Notes: a model not told the origin generated them from the letters alone. A DNA stretch of 36,457 nt from Thioploca sp. (GCA_030627235.1 DAOUSL010000015.1:1-36457); one strand, 5' to 3'. Shown: positions 26,961 through 35,808, numbered from the stretch's first letter. Numbers and translations: made by a program.

Positions 26961-27662
26961 ATGCTATTTTTACGTTCACTACTATTTTATATTGGAATGA
27001 TTTTAGGCCTGATAATATGGGCTCCTGTAATCATTATAGCACCAATTTTCCCATATCCTAAACGTTATAACTTATTGATTAAATGGGGACATTTTACCGT
27101 ATGGTGGTTGGGGAAAACTTGCAATCTTACTTATAAAATACATGGTATGGAAAACTTACCGAAAACCCCAAGTATTATATTAAGTAAACATCAATCAGCA
27201 TGTGAAACCATTATGTATTTGAAAATTTTTCCTATGCAAACCTGGATATTAAAGCAAGAGCTGTTATGGATTCCAATATATGGTTTAGCTTTGAAAAATT
27301 TAGGAGCAATCACTATCAAACGACAAAATATTCGCAAATCTATGCAACAAGTTATTATAAAAGGAAAACATAGTTTGGAATCAGGACGCTTGGTAGTTAT
27401 CTTTCCGGAAGGAACTAGAGTTGCTTATGGTCAAAAGAAAAAATATGGAATAGGTGGAGCTTTATTGGCAGAAAAAACAGGATATCCAGTAGTTCCAATA
27501 GCTCATAATGCTGGAAAATTTTGGCCTAAAAAGAAATTTATTAAACAACCAGGAATTGTTGATATAGTTATTGGCCCAATAATTGAGAGTAAAAATAAGA
27601 CTTATCGAGAAATTAATTCTTTGACCGAAGAATGGATAGAAAAAACTATGGAAAGATTATAG
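26961..27662 (+). CDS. plsC: 1-acyl-sn-glycerol-3-phosphate acyltransferase (PlsC family)
   Basis: A membrane-bound acyltransferase of phospholipid synthesis. It has an N-terminal hydrophobic helix (about 5-30). The catalytic motif is HQSACE (His77-x4-Glu82); Glu in place of the common Asp is seen in this GmhB-linked subgroup. FPEGTR (148-153) binds the glycerol phosphate, and VPIAHNAG is the fourth block. Length (233) is typical. It probably shares a transcript with gmhB, both serving the envelope. Confidence 0.9.
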   Translation: MLFLRSLLFYIGMILGLIIWAPVIIIAPIFPYPKRYNLLIKWGHFTVWWLGKTCNLTYKIHGMENLPKTPSIILSKHQSACETIMYLKIFPMQTWILKQELLWIPIYGLALKNLGAITIKRQNIRKSMQQVIIKGKHSLESGRLVVIFPEGTRVAYGQKKKYGIGGALLAEKTGYPVVPIAHNAGKFWPKKKFIKQPGIVDIVIGPIIESKNKTYREINSLTEEWIEKTMERL

Positions 27663-27721
27663 ATAATATTTGGAATATATTAACTGAGCATTATGCAGAA
27701 CGTATCTTAATTAGAACTCAC

Positions 27722-27783
27722 GTAGGATGTAATAAATTTATGAATTACATCGAGATGTTCTAATTTACTAGATTGCATCCTAC
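27722..27783. repeat. Palindromic two-hairpin repeat, copy C (diverged)
   Basis: GTAGGATG at the left and CATCCTAC at the right, with the first hairpin GATGTAAT/ATTACATC intact and the second reduced to a remnant. The spacer differs from the other copies. It lies between plsC and the CZB gene. Confidence 0.8.
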
Positions 27784-27810
27784 ATATATTTATATAAAAA
27801 GGTTAACAAT

Positions 27811-28158
27811 ATGTTAGAAACAATTGATAAAGCAATTTGGGCTCATAGTCGTTGGAAAATACATTTAAAACAGGCTATAGAAACTCGTAAAAGTGATTTT
27901 GACGTTGAAAATACTAGAAATCCTCATGCTTGTGTATTTGGACAATGGTTAGATTCAAAAGATGGTAAAAAATTACCTGATTATGAGATTATAGTTGAAC
28001 TCCATAACAATTTTCATGTAGAAGCATCAAATATTTTAGATTTAGCCTTAAAAGGACAAGCTAGTGAAGCTACCAGTAAAATGCAAATGGGAAGTAAATT
28101 TAATCAATTTACTGCTAGATTAGTCAATAGGTTAGCTGAAATAGGAAAATTAAAGTAA
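27811..28158 (+). CDS. Stand-alone CZB zinc-binding domain protein
   Basis: A protein of 115 residues that is almost entirely a chemoreceptor zinc-binding (CZB) domain. The ligands are placed as in that family: His12 in AHSRWK, Cys41 in the signature CVFGQWL, and His65 and His69 in LHNNFH. CZB domains usually sit at the end of chemoreceptors or on diguanylate cyclases and sense zinc or oxidants. Here the domain is alone, with no methyl-accepting or signalling domain, so it would act by binding a partner. AAAGG precedes ATG 27811. No chemotaxis gene is nearby. Confidence 0.88.
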   Translation: MLETIDKAIWAHSRWKIHLKQAIETRKSDFDVENTRNPHACVFGQWLDSKDGKKLPDYEIIVELHNNFHVEASNILDLALKGQASEATSKMQMGSKFNQFTARLVNRLAEIGKLK

Positions 28159-28202
28159 TCAGACTAATACTTAAATAATTAAAAATATCTTAAATATCAA
28201 GT

Positions 28203-30083
28203 ATGAATGTGCAAAAATGGAGTGCTATTAACTCAAGAAAATTGTATAATATTGAACATTGGAGTGAAGGTTATTTTGATATCGATCAAAATGGAGAGGT
28301 AATTGTTACATCTACTTCAAGCCAAAATAATATTAGTCTCTATAGACTTATCCAAGAGTTAAAAAATCAAGGTTTGTCTCTACCTGTATTAGTTCGTTTT
28401 CCTGATATTTTGCAGAATCAGGTTAATAGTTTATACGATGCTTTTACCACTGCTATGCAACAGGAAGATTATAAAGCAAATTATATCCCAGTATATCCAA
28501 TTAAAGTAAATCAACAACACCAAGTAATTGAAACTATTTTAAATACGGGTAAAACTGGATTAGAATCTGGTAGTAAATCTGAATTGATAGGCATACTAAC
28601 TTTGGCTCCGAAGGATAGTATTGTGATTTGTAATGGTTATAAAGATCGTGAATATATTCGTTTAGCTTTAATTGGCCAACAAATTGGTATTAATATTTAT
28701 TTGGTTATTGAGAAAACTTCAGAATTACAGCTAATTGTTGAAGAAGCTAAAAAATTAAATGTAATTCCACGTCTAGGTGTACGAGTAAAATTAGCATCTA
28801 TAGCTAAAGGTAAATGGCAAAATAGTGGAGGTGAAAAGTCTAAGTTTGGACTAAATTCTGCTCAAATTTTAGATATAATTGATCTCATTAATAAAGCTGG
28901 TTTCATTGATAATTTACAATTAATGCATTTCCATATTGGTTCTCAAATTCCTAATATCCGTGATATTCAAAAGGGTTTACAAGAAGCTGGACGTTATTAT
29001 GCTGAATTGAGAGCTTTGGGAGTTCCTATTAACACTATTGATGTGGGTGGAGGATTAGGAATAGATTATGAAGGTATGCGTTCTCGTCGACCTTGTTCAA
29101 TCAATTATGATATTCAAGAATATGCTAATAATGTCATTCATGAATTTAAGGAAATTTGTAATACTTTTAATCTACCTCAACCAAATATTATTACTGAAAC
29201 TGGTCGTGCTATAACAGCTCATCATGCTGTATTAATAACTAATATTACTGATACTGAAACCATATCTGATACAATTCAACCTGCTTCTGCTAATGATCCA
29301 GAAATTATCCAAGATTTATGGAAACAATTAAATGGCATAACCAAACATTCTGCCTTAGAGGTTTATCATAATGCAGTGTATTGGTTGCATGAAGTACATA
29401 ACCTATTTTCTTATGGAGTAATCAATTTAAACCAACGGGCTCATGCGGAACAATTGTATTATGCTATTTGTACACGAGTCCAAATGTTATTGCAAGATGA
29501 TTCTAATTCTCGAATTTACCGTGAAGTGTGTGATGAACTTAATGAAAAATTAGCCGATAAATATTTTGCCAACTTTTCTTTATTTCAATCCGTACCAGAC
29601 GCATGGGCAATAGATCAATTGTTTCCTATAATGCCATTACATCGTCTAAATGAATATCCTAGTAGAAGAGCAACTTTGCAAGATTTAACTTGTGATTCTG
29701 ATGGACAATTCAAAAATTATATTAGTAGCAATGGAATCGACACTAACTTACCAGTTCATGCTATAAATTCCAATGAAGAATATTTGCTTGGTATATTTTT
29801 AATAGGAGCTTATCAAGAAATTTTAGGTGACATGCACAATTTATTTGGAGATACTCATTCTGTTAATGTGCAAATTAAAGCAGATGGTAATTATGAATTG
29901 ATAGCACCAATACAAGGTGATACCGTCAAAAAAATGTTAGACTACGTTAATTTTGACACAGACCAATTGTTAAATATATATAACGAAAGATTATATAAAA
30001 CTAATTTGAGTGCAGAACAAAAACAATTATATCTAGAAGAATTACAAGCTGGTCTGGAAAGTTATACTTACTTGAAAATATAG
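28203..30083 (+). CDS. speA: Biosynthetic arginine decarboxylase SpeA
   Basis: A PLP enzyme that decarboxylates arginine to agmatine, the first step of one route to putrescine and spermidine. The PLP lysine is Lys101 in VYPIKVN. The barrel domain shows QLMHFHIGSQI and the Gly-rich phosphate site VGGGLGIDYEG. The C-terminal domain carries the DAWAIDQLFPIMP stretch of SpeA. Length (626) is close to the E. coli enzyme. It starts 44 bases after the CZB gene. No speB (agmatinase) follows in the window. Confidence 0.95.
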   Translation: MNVQKWSAINSRKLYNIEHWSEGYFDIDQNGEVIVTSTSSQNNISLYRLIQELKNQGLSLPVLVRFPDILQNQVNSLYDAFTTAMQQEDYKANYIPVYPIKVNQQHQVIETILNTGKTGLESGSKSELIGILTLAPKDSIVICNGYKDREYIRLALIGQQIGINIYLVIEKTSELQLIVEEAKKLNVIPRLGVRVKLASIAKGKWQNSGGEKSKFGLNSAQILDIIDLINKAGFIDNLQLMHFHIGSQIPNIRDIQKGLQEAGRYYAELRALGVPINTIDVGGGLGIDYEGMRSRRPCSINYDIQEYANNVIHEFKEICNTFNLPQPNIITETGRAITAHHAVLITNITDTETISDTIQPASANDPEIIQDLWKQLNGITKHSALEVYHNAVYWLHEVHNLFSYGVINLNQRAHAEQLYYAICTRVQMLLQDDSNSRIYREVCDELNEKLADKYFANFSLFQSVPDAWAIDQLFPIMPLHRLNEYPSRRATLQDLTCDSDGQFKNYISSNGIDTNLPVHAINSNEEYLLGIFLIGAYQEILGDMHNLFGDTHSVNVQIKADGNYELIAPIQGDTVKKMLDYVNFDTDQLLNIYNERLYKTNLSAEQKQLYLEELQAGLESYTYLKI

Positions 30084-30099
30084 ATTAGACTAATTTTTT

Positions 30100-30177
30100 G
30101 TAGGATGTAATGAGTTTACGAATTACATCTTTCGAGTCGCATTATTGATGCAATTCACTTCGTTCATTGCATCCTAC
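30100..30177. repeat. Palindromic two-hairpin repeat, copy D (best preserved)
   Basis: It has perfect ends GTAGGATG/CATCCTAC. Hairpin 1 is GATGTAAT/ATTACATC with a 10-base loop containing GTTTACG. Hairpin 2 is GATGCAAT/ATTGCATC with a loop containing CACTTCG. The spacer TTTCGAGTCGCATTATT is shared in part with copy A. It starts 16 bases after speA. Confidence 0.88.
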
Positions 30178-30226
30178 ATTTATTTAACCTTAATTTAGGA
30201 AATATGTCTATTGTATACACAATTTC

Positions 30227-30245
30227 GGTGTATTTCACATACACC
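30227..30245 (+). terminator. Small hairpin upstream of thioredoxin-like gene
   Basis: A 6-bp stem GGTGTA/TACACC with a 7-base loop, followed by an AT-rich stretch containing TTTAAATTTTT. It could be a weak terminator for speA; low stability makes this uncertain. Confidence 0.35.
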
Positions 30246-30299
30246 TAAGTTTAAATTTTTGGTATAATTAGTTACTATTTTAAAATTACTGTTTATAAT

Positions 30300-30329
30300 T
30301 AGACAGATAATAATATTCCATGTTATAAT
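30300..30329 (+). promoter_or_regulatory. Possible sigma-70 promoter for thioredoxin-lolA
   Basis: TAGACA (30300-30305) and TATAAT (30324-30329) are spaced by 18 bases, 40 bases before the gene start. Two more TATAAT boxes occur at 30263 and 30294. In DNA this AT-rich such boxes arise by chance, so this is only a candidate. Confidence 0.35.
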
Positions 30330-30368
30330 TAAGAATTTGATTGAATCTCTAACTAAATTAGGATATTT

Positions 30369-30914
30369 ATGGCTGCAATACCATCTAATATGATGCCGTT
30401 GGATACAAAAGCTCCAGATTTTAATTTACTTGAACCAACCACAGGCAAGATGATGTCACTTGACATTTTAAAGTCTGATGTTGCTACAGTAATAATGTTT
30501 ATCTGTAATCATTGTCCTTACGTAAAACATATTAAATCAGAATTGATTCAGCTTGCTAGTGATTATAAAGCAAAAGGTGTTGTATTTATTGCAATTAATT
30601 CTAACGATGTTGATAATTATTCAGAAGATTCTCCGGAAAAAATGCAACAAGAAGGTTATCCTTTTCCATACTTATTTGACGAGACTCAAGCTATTGCTAA
30701 AGCCTATCAAGCTGCTTGTACCCCTGATTTTTATATTTTTGATACTGAATTAAAATGTACTTATCGAGGCCAACTAGATGATGCTAGACCTCGTAATGAT
30801 ACGCCAGTTGATGGTAAAGATATTCGTGCTGCATTAGATGCAATGCTAACTGGTAAATCGGTAAATTCAAACCAAATTCCAAGTATTGGTTGTAGTATAA
30901 AATGGAAAATGTAA
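30369..30914 (+). CDS. Thioredoxin-like / AhpC-TSA family protein
   Basis: A thioredoxin-fold protein of 181 residues with the redox pair Cys46 and Cys49 in CNHCPYV, directly after the first core strand (ATVIMFICNHC), then VVFIAINSND and the cis-Pro region ACTPDFYIFD. This subgroup is widespread in Gammaproteobacteria; a thiol oxidoreductase or peroxiredoxin-like role is likely but the substrate is unknown. No signal peptide, so probably cytoplasmic. Its last 13 bases overlap lolA, suggesting co-translation. TAGGATA precedes the ATG. Confidence 0.88.
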   Translation: MAAIPSNMMPLDTKAPDFNLLEPTTGKMMSLDILKSDVATVIMFICNHCPYVKHIKSELIQLASDYKAKGVVFIAINSNDVDNYSEDSPEKMQQEGYPFPYLFDETQAIAKAYQAACTPDFYIFDTELKCTYRGQLDDARPRNDTPVDGKDIRAALDAMLTGKSVNSNQIPSIGCSIKWKM

Positions 30915-31519
30915 TTAGATATATTTCTAAATTAATGTGGCTGTTATTATTACCACAGCTGGTTTTTGCTAATAATTTATTAGATGATTTTTTAGAACAA
31001 TTAAAAACTATGGAGGGGCAGTTTAAACAAAGCCTTTTTAATGAACAAGGTAATTTACTAGAAAAATCACAAGGCAAAATGTATGTTCAACGTCCAAATA
31101 GATTTCGTTGGGAATATAAGCAACCTTATGAACAACTGATAGTTGCTGATGGCCAAAAAATCTGGATTTATGATAGTGATTTAGAACAAGTAACCGTTAA
31201 AAAATTAACTGATGCGTTAGGAAAAACTCCAGCATTTTTATTTAGTAGTAATAATAATATAGAAACAGATTTTTTTATTAATCAATTGCCTGTTACAAAT
31301 GATTCGTTAAGGTTTGAATTGATTCCTAAAGATGAACAAAATCAATTTGACAGTATACGAATTGATATAAAAAATAAGTCCTTATTAGGTTTTGAATTAG
31401 TTGATAGTTTAGGTCAGACTACCTATATTGTTTTTGAACAGATGCAAAACAATAAAACACTTGATAAAGATTTATTTATATTTACTCCTCCAGCAGGAGT
31501 GGATATTATTAGTGAATAA
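30902..31519 (+). CDS. lolA: Outer-membrane lipoprotein carrier LolA
   Basis: A periplasmic chaperone that carries lipoproteins from LolCDE to LolB. It has a signal peptide (about 1-23, ending LVFA), then the half-barrel domain with MEGQFKQSLF, GKMYVQRPNRFRWEY, QKIWIYDSDLEQVTV and VDSLGQTTYIVFEQM, all typical of LolA. Length (205) is normal. The start overlaps the thioredoxin-like gene by 13 bases. Confidence 0.93.
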   Translation: MENVIRYISKLMWLLLLPQLVFANNLLDDFLEQLKTMEGQFKQSLFNEQGNLLEKSQGKMYVQRPNRFRWEYKQPYEQLIVADGQKIWIYDSDLEQVTVKKLTDALGKTPAFLFSSNNNIETDFFINQLPVTNDSLRFELIPKDEQNQFDSIRIDIKNKSLLGFELVDSLGQTTYIVFEQMQNNKTLDKDLFIFTPPAGVDIISE

Positions 31520-31597
31520 TAAATATTTAATAATTTCACCCAAGATTAAAGCTTGGATTCCAATTTTTTTTTAATTTCTTACCAAGGTAATATATAC

Positions 31598-31990
31598 ATG
31601 GTTTCTATTCGTTTGACTCGTGGCGGTGCCAAAAAACGTCCTTTTTATCATATAATTGTCACCGATTCACGTAATCGACGTGATGGACGTTTTATTGAAC
31701 GTCTAGGTTTCTTTAATCCGATAGCTAAAGGTAATGATGAACCTTTACGCTTAAATTTAGAGCGTGCTAACTATTGGATTGGAGTAGGAGCAAAACCATC
31801 AGACAGAGTATCCAATTTAATTAAGAGCTATATTAAAAATCCACCACCACCTCCAGTAGATAATAGCTATAAACCTAAAAGAGTAAAATCAGTTCCAGTT
31901 GTAGAAACTGTATCTGCTACCCCAGAAACTGTAGTAGCTCCTACCCCAGAAGTTGCACCTGTTACTATACCAGAAGTAACTCCATCCTAG
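31598..31990 (+). CDS. rpsP: 30S ribosomal protein bS16 with long C-terminal tail
   Basis: I take ATG 31598 ([10 protein letters not shown]), the universal bS16 start, with AAGG 11 bases before it; an open frame to 31553 upstream is spurious. The core (about residues 1-80) has [20 protein letters not shown], here within the 20-residue limit, and [12 protein letters not shown]. Beyond residue 81 comes a tail of about 50 residues that begins PPPPPV and is rich in Pro, Val, Thr and Glu. E. coli bS16 is 82 residues, so the tail is an extra extension. It heads the rpsP-rimM-trmD-rplS operon. Confidence 0.95.
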   Translation: MVSIRLTRGGAKKRPFYHIIVTDSRNRRDGRFIERLGFFNPIAKGNDEPLRLNLERANYWIGVGAKPSDRVSNLIKSYIKNPPPPPVDNSYKPKRVKSVPVVETVSATPETVVAPTPEVAPVTIPEVTPS

Positions 31991-32006
31991 TCTATTTTAT
32001 CCCATT

Positions 32007-32495
32007 ATGCCAAATTTAGTTACAGTCGGAAATATTAACGGCCTATATGGGGTACAAGGCTGGTTGAAAGTATTTTCATATACTGATCCAATTAGTAATA
32101 TCCTTGACTATTCGCCTTGGCAATTACAAGGACAGAATTTAATATTGCAAGATGGACGTTTGCATGCTAAAGGAATCGTTGTTAAATTTGAATCAATTAA
32201 CGAACGTGATATTGCAGCCAGTTTATTAGGTTTAGATATCATGGTTAATCGAAATCAATTACCAGCATCTCAAAAAGATGAATATTACTGGACTGATTTG
32301 GAAGGTTTAACAGTGATTAATAGTGAAGGTATTAATTTAGGTCATGTTGATCATCTATTAGAAACAGGAGCTAATGACGTGCTGGTTGTGGAAGGAGAGC
32401 GTCAACGTATGATTCCATTTGTATTGCAGAAAGTAGTAATCAAAGTTGACCTAACTCAGCGTACTTTGCTAGTTGATTGGGACGCAAATTTCTAA
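32007..32495 (+). CDS. rimM: Ribosome maturation factor RimM
   Basis: It helps assemble the 30S head and binds uS19. The N-terminal RimM barrel starts [20 protein letters not shown], and the C-terminal PRC-barrel contains [27 protein letters not shown] and [10 protein letters not shown]. Length (162) is a little under the E. coli protein (182). It lies 16 bases after rpsP and one base before trmD. Confidence 0.95.
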   Translation: MPNLVTVGNINGLYGVQGWLKVFSYTDPISNILDYSPWQLQGQNLILQDGRLHAKGIVVKFESINERDIAASLLGLDIMVNRNQLPASQKDEYYWTDLEGLTVINSEGINLGHVDHLLETGANDVLVVEGERQRMIPFVLQKVVIKVDLTQRTLLVDWDANF

Positions 32496-32496
32496 T

Positions 32497-33180
32497 ATGC
32501 ATATTGGAGTTGTCTCCATATTCCCAGAAATGTTTGCTACGTTGAGTTGTGGTGGGATAACTGCTAGAGCATTACAAAAGCAACTTTTCAACCTATCTAT
32601 TTGGAATCCTAGAGATTTTACTGATAATAAGCATAATCGAGTAGATGATCGGCCTTATGGTGGTGGTCCAGGTATGGTATTACAAGTACAACCATTACGA
32701 AAAGCAATTAATTCTGCAAGAAAAAAACTAGGTCATGGAACTAAAGTAATTTACTTATCTCCTCAAGGTCAACGTTTGGATCAGGCTGGAGTGCAAACTC
32801 TATTAAGTTATCAAAATATGATTTTAGTAGCCGGTCGTTATGAAGGAATTGATGAGAGAGTGATCGAGCAAGATATTGACGAATTATGGTCAATAGGCGA
32901 TTATGTTCTTAGTGGTGGAGAATTAGCTGCAATGGTAATAATTGATGCTTTAGTACGACAATTACCAGGAGCATTGGGAGATGAACAATCAGCCAAAGAA
33001 GATTCATTTTCCTCTGGTTTATTGGACTATCCAGCTTATACTCGACCAGAAGAAATTGATGGTCAGAAAGTTCCAGCAGTATTATTATCTGGTAATCATG
33101 CAGAAATTGCTAATTGGCGGCAACAACAGGCTTTAGAACGAACTAAGCTATTACATCCTGAATTATTGGATAAAAAATAA
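32497..33180 (+). CDS. trmD: tRNA (guanine37-N1)-methyltransferase TrmD
   Basis: It methylates G37 next to the anticodon, which guards the reading frame. ATG 32497 gives [13 protein letters not shown], the family start; the frame upstream to 32473 overlaps rimM and is unlikely. The SPOUT trefoil knot is visible in [29 protein letters not shown] and [15 protein letters not shown]. Length (228) is normal. Confidence 0.97.
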   Translation: MHIGVVSIFPEMFATLSCGGITARALQKQLFNLSIWNPRDFTDNKHNRVDDRPYGGGPGMVLQVQPLRKAINSARKKLGHGTKVIYLSPQGQRLDQAGVQTLLSYQNMILVAGRYEGIDERVIEQDIDELWSIGDYVLSGGELAAMVIIDALVRQLPGALGDEQSAKEDSFSSGLLDYPAYTRPEEIDGQKVPAVLLSGNHAEIANWRQQQALERTKLLHPELLDKK

Positions 33181-33244
33181 GTATTTATGATGCACAATGT
33201 CATAAAATTTATTCTCAATATCTATGTTAGAAAAAAAATATACC

Positions 33245-33277
33245 GCTGAGTGGATCGTGAGTGAAACTCAGCTTTTT
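33245..33277 (+). promoter_or_regulatory. Hairpin leader / attenuator before rplS
   Basis: A perfect 7-bp stem GCTGAGT/ACTCAGC with a 14-base loop, followed directly by TTTTT, lies in the 132-base gap between trmD and rplS. Its form is that of an intrinsic terminator. Placed inside the operon, it could set a separate level for rplS (attenuation or a ribosomal-protein leader), or just end the trmD message. Confidence 0.65.
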
Positions 33278-33312
33278 AAGGTGTTAATCCTTAATTAAAT
33301 AGGAGAAAATGA

Positions 33313-33675
33313 ATGACGAATATTATCGATCAATTAGACAAAGAACAAATGACCAATGAATTCCCAGCCTTTAGACCTGGTGATACCATCATAGTTCAAG
33401 TAAAAGTTAGAGAAGGTGCTAGAGAACGTTTACAGGCATTTGAAGGTTTGGTAATTGCAAAACGAAGTCGAGGGATTAATTCTGCATTTACAGTTCGGAA
33501 AATTTCTCATGGTGAAGGAGTAGAAAGAGTATTCCAAACTTATAGTCCGATGATTGATTCTGTTTCTGTTAAAAGACATGGACATGTAAGACGGGCTAAG
33601 TTATATTATATGCGAAATCTTCGTGGTAAAGCTGCTCGTATTAAAGAGAAAATTGCTGTTAAAAAACCTCATTAA
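33313..33675 (+). CDS. rplS: 50S ribosomal protein bL19
   Basis: A 120-residue protein that sits at the 30S-50S interface. [13 protein letters not shown] is the expected start, with AGGAG at 33301-33305; the ATG at 33309 is out of frame. Conserved blocks are [49 protein letters not shown] and [17 protein letters not shown]. Length is normal. Confidence 0.97.
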   Translation: MTNIIDQLDKEQMTNEFPAFRPGDTIIVQVKVREGARERLQAFEGLVIAKRSRGINSAFTVRKISHGEGVERVFQTYSPMIDSVSVKRHGHVRRAKLYYMRNLRGKAARIKEKIAVKKPH

Positions 33676-33690
33676 TTATTGGAGTAAATA

Positions 33691-34179
33691 ATGCCATCCT
33701 TCGATATCGTTTCAGAAATAGATTTGCATGAATTGTCTAATACGGTTGATCAAACTAATCGTGAAGTTACGAATCGGTTTGATTTTAAAGGCTCTAAAGC
33801 TCATATAGAATATAATCAGGAAACTTTAATTTTAACCTTGCATGCTGAAAATGAGTTTCAGTTAAAACAAATGACTGATATTTTATATAAAAAATCGGCA
33901 AAGCGAAGTATTGATATTTCTGCGTTAACTGTTGGAGAACCAGAAATTCAAAATCGTCAAGCTAGATTACCAGTTACTGTTAAACAAGGTATAGATAAAG
34001 AAAATGCCAAAATTATTGTAAAGCTGATAAAAACTTCTAAAATTAAAGTACAAGCCTCAATTCAATCTGAACAAGTACGAATTACTGGAAAAAAACGTGA
34101 TGATTTACAGCAAGTTATGACTTTATTACGTGAGAAGGATATGGATTTACCATTACAATTTAACAACTTTAGAGATTAA
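33691..34179 (+). CDS. YajQ-family nucleotide-binding protein
   Basis: A protein of 162 residues that matches the YajQ (DUF520) family along its length: MPSFDIVSEIDLHEL, NRFDFKGSKA, KRSIDISAL, RITGKKRDDLQQVM and the end DLPLQFNNFRD. Family members bind nucleotides, and a Xanthomonas homologue has been reported as a cyclic-di-GMP effector. A cellular role here is not shown by the sequence. It starts 15 bases after rplS with GGAG upstream, so may be read from the same transcript. Confidence 0.94.
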   Translation: MPSFDIVSEIDLHELSNTVDQTNREVTNRFDFKGSKAHIEYNQETLILTLHAENEFQLKQMTDILYKKSAKRSIDISALTVGEPEIQNRQARLPVTVKQGIDKENAKIIVKLIKTSKIKVQASIQSEQVRITGKKRDDLQQVMTLLREKDMDLPLQFNNFRD

Positions 34180-34193
34180 TATAAGGATAAATT

Positions 34194-34940
34194 ATGCGTA
34201 TTTATTTGTTAATGATTTTGCTAACCATAAGCTCATTTGCTTTAGCTGAAGAAAAAACTGATTCTAATATTCCAACAGCAGTTACTGAAGCTCTGAAAAA
34301 ATTTGCCAAAGTTGATATTAGTAAAATAAAATTAAGTCCTGCTCCTATTCCAGGAGTGTATGAGGCTATGATCGGTTCTGAAGTTGTTTATATTAGTGCT
34401 GATGGTAATTACTTAATTATGGGCGAAATTCGTGATTTAAAAACTGGGAAGAATATAACTGATAATAAGTTTTCAAAATTACGTCTTAAAGCTCTTAAGA
34501 GTTTAAATGTAAGAGATATGGTGGTTTTTGCTCCAGAAAATGGTACTAAAAATATAGTTTATATTTTCACTGATGTTGATTGTCCTTACTGTTCTAAAAT
34601 TCATAATGAAGTTCCAGCTTTAAATAAGGCTGGGATTGAAGTACGTTATTTAGCTTTCCCACGAGCTGGAGTTGGCTCTGGAACTTATAACGATATGGTA
34701 TCAGTTTGGTGTGCTAAAGATAAACAGCAGGCTATGACTGATGTTAAAGCAGGAAAAGAAATAGAGAAAGCTGAGTGTAATAATCCAGTTGCTGATCAGT
34801 ATAATTTAGGTCAAAGTATTGGGATTAGTGGTACACCAGCTTTAATTTTATCTGATGGTGAATTAATACCTGGCTACTTGCCAGCCCAACGATTAATTAA
34901 CTATATTGATCAAAAAAATTCTCCATTTTCTACTAAATAA
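34194..34940 (+). CDS. dsbC: Periplasmic disulfide isomerase DsbC
   Basis: A thiol isomerase of the periplasm. It has a signal peptide (about 1-18, ending FALA), an N-terminal dimerisation domain (about 25-85), and a thioredoxin domain with the active site Cys130-Pro-Tyr-Cys133. A second Cys pair lies in VWCAKD and KAECNN, and the cis-Pro loop is GISGTPALIL. E. coli DsbC has CGYC; the CPYC here is a change seen in other DsbC/G proteins and may shift its redox potential. AAGGAT precedes the ATG. Secreted enzymes of the type II system are plausible clients (inference). Confidence 0.93.
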   Translation: MRIYLLMILLTISSFALAEEKTDSNIPTAVTEALKKFAKVDISKIKLSPAPIPGVYEAMIGSEVVYISADGNYLIMGEIRDLKTGKNITDNKFSKLRLKALKSLNVRDMVVFAPENGTKNIVYIFTDVDCPYCSKIHNEVPALNKAGIEVRYLAFPRAGVGSGTYNDMVSVWCAKDKQQAMTDVKAGKEIEKAECNNPVADQYNLGQSIGISGTPALILSDGELIPGYLPAQRLINYIDQKNSPFSTK

Positions 34941-34973
34941 TGAGAATTTAATAATCTCCAAAATTTGATGTTC

Positions 34974-35006
34974 AAACCTGCCAGGTTTTAAAAACCTGGC
35001 AGGTTT
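34974..35006 (+). terminator. Perfect 33-base palindrome after dsbC
   Basis: The arms AAACCTGCCAGGTTTT and AAAACCTGGCAGGTTT are perfect complements of 16 bases around a single A. Each arm is itself a palindrome (AAACCTG-C-CAGGTTT), so the element can fold as one long or two small hairpins. It lies 33 bases after dsbC and may end that transcript, though the T tract after it is weak. It looks like a mobile REP-like element. Confidence 0.7.
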
Positions 35007-35054
35007 AGTTTCTAGTTTTATTAAATCTTTATTCTTAAATAATTTAATTATAAT

Positions 35055-35098
35055 GTAACCCGATGTTTATTCATCATATATATTTCATATCGGGTTAC
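35055..35098. terminator. Hairpin between convergent genes
   Basis: A perfect 10-bp stem GTAACCCGAT/ATCGGGTTAC closes a 24-base AT-rich loop. It lies between dsbC (plus) and the frameshifted minus-strand gene, 16 bases beyond that gene's original stop codon, so it could end transcription from both sides. It could also be another REP-like repeat. Confidence 0.55.
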
Positions 35099-35113
35099 GT
35101 TTATTAGACTAAC

Positions 35114-35808
35114 TTAGTTTTGCAATGTCAACAAAATATTTCTATTTTCACTAGTAGCATCCCCAGAACCATACAAATCATTAGGTGTTCCAACTGCTCC
35201 TGATAACATCCCATTTTCTAATGTTATCCTGTACTCCATTTTCCATTGTTACCATCTCTAAATTCTAAAGCTCTTACTCTTTTAATTCTAATAAGTTGGC
35301 GTGTTATAGTTTCTGGAGAAATGTTTTCTAAAATTTCAGAAATGAGCCTATCTTCATCTATAAAACTATCACCGATTTTATATTGGCTTAAAATATCTCC
35401 AGTTACTCTAGAATGAAGATATTTACTACCTTCTGTTTCTGATTCTGAATGTATAATTTCACCACCAACATAACCGTCTTGAACCACAACAAGTTTTAAT
35501 GTAGTTGAATAATTATTATCACCAATAAGATACTTCCCTACCCAAGTTGTATTCCGTAAACTTTGTTCTAGTTGTTCTTGGACAGATGATTGGTTAAGTA
35601 CACCTAACATATTAAGAGTATATTCAGGATTTAGGGTAAAATCCACACTATAAAATAGCTCACTCCATAGAGGTTTAACACCACCTATTGTTACCGTATC
35701 CACACCCGATTTCTCTGGAATAACATAAGCCTTGGAAAAATCAACATCTGCTCCTGCATAAGTCAATGAACTTAACGCTATACTAATAGAAAATACCAGT
35801 TTTTTCAT
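35114..35808 (-). pseudogene. Exported hypothetical protein, frameshifted near 3' end
   Basis: The intact frame (35808 to 35224) encodes 194 residues with a signal peptide (MKKLVFSISIALSSLTYAGA) and a beta-rich body (WVGKYLIGDNNYSTTLKLVV, GYVGGEIIHSE). A ribosome site AGGAG lies upstream. It ends NNGKWSTG and stop. Shifting one base at 35236-35237 gives a continuation: EYRITLENGMLSGAVGTPND, then LYGSGDATSENRNILLTLQN and a stop at 35116-35114. Adding one G to a GG run restores NNGKWEYRITLENG, so a single base is missing. It is a recent mutation or a sequencing error. I do not recognise the family. Confidence 0.7.

Noticed and set aside
24847-30177. Repeats considered as a CRISPR array
   Set aside because: Copies are kilobases apart, inverted in part and strongly palindromic, with no regular spacers and no cas genes.
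30784-31077. Minus-strand frame across the thioredoxin-lolA junction
   Set aside because: Antisense to two recognised genes, with no motif.
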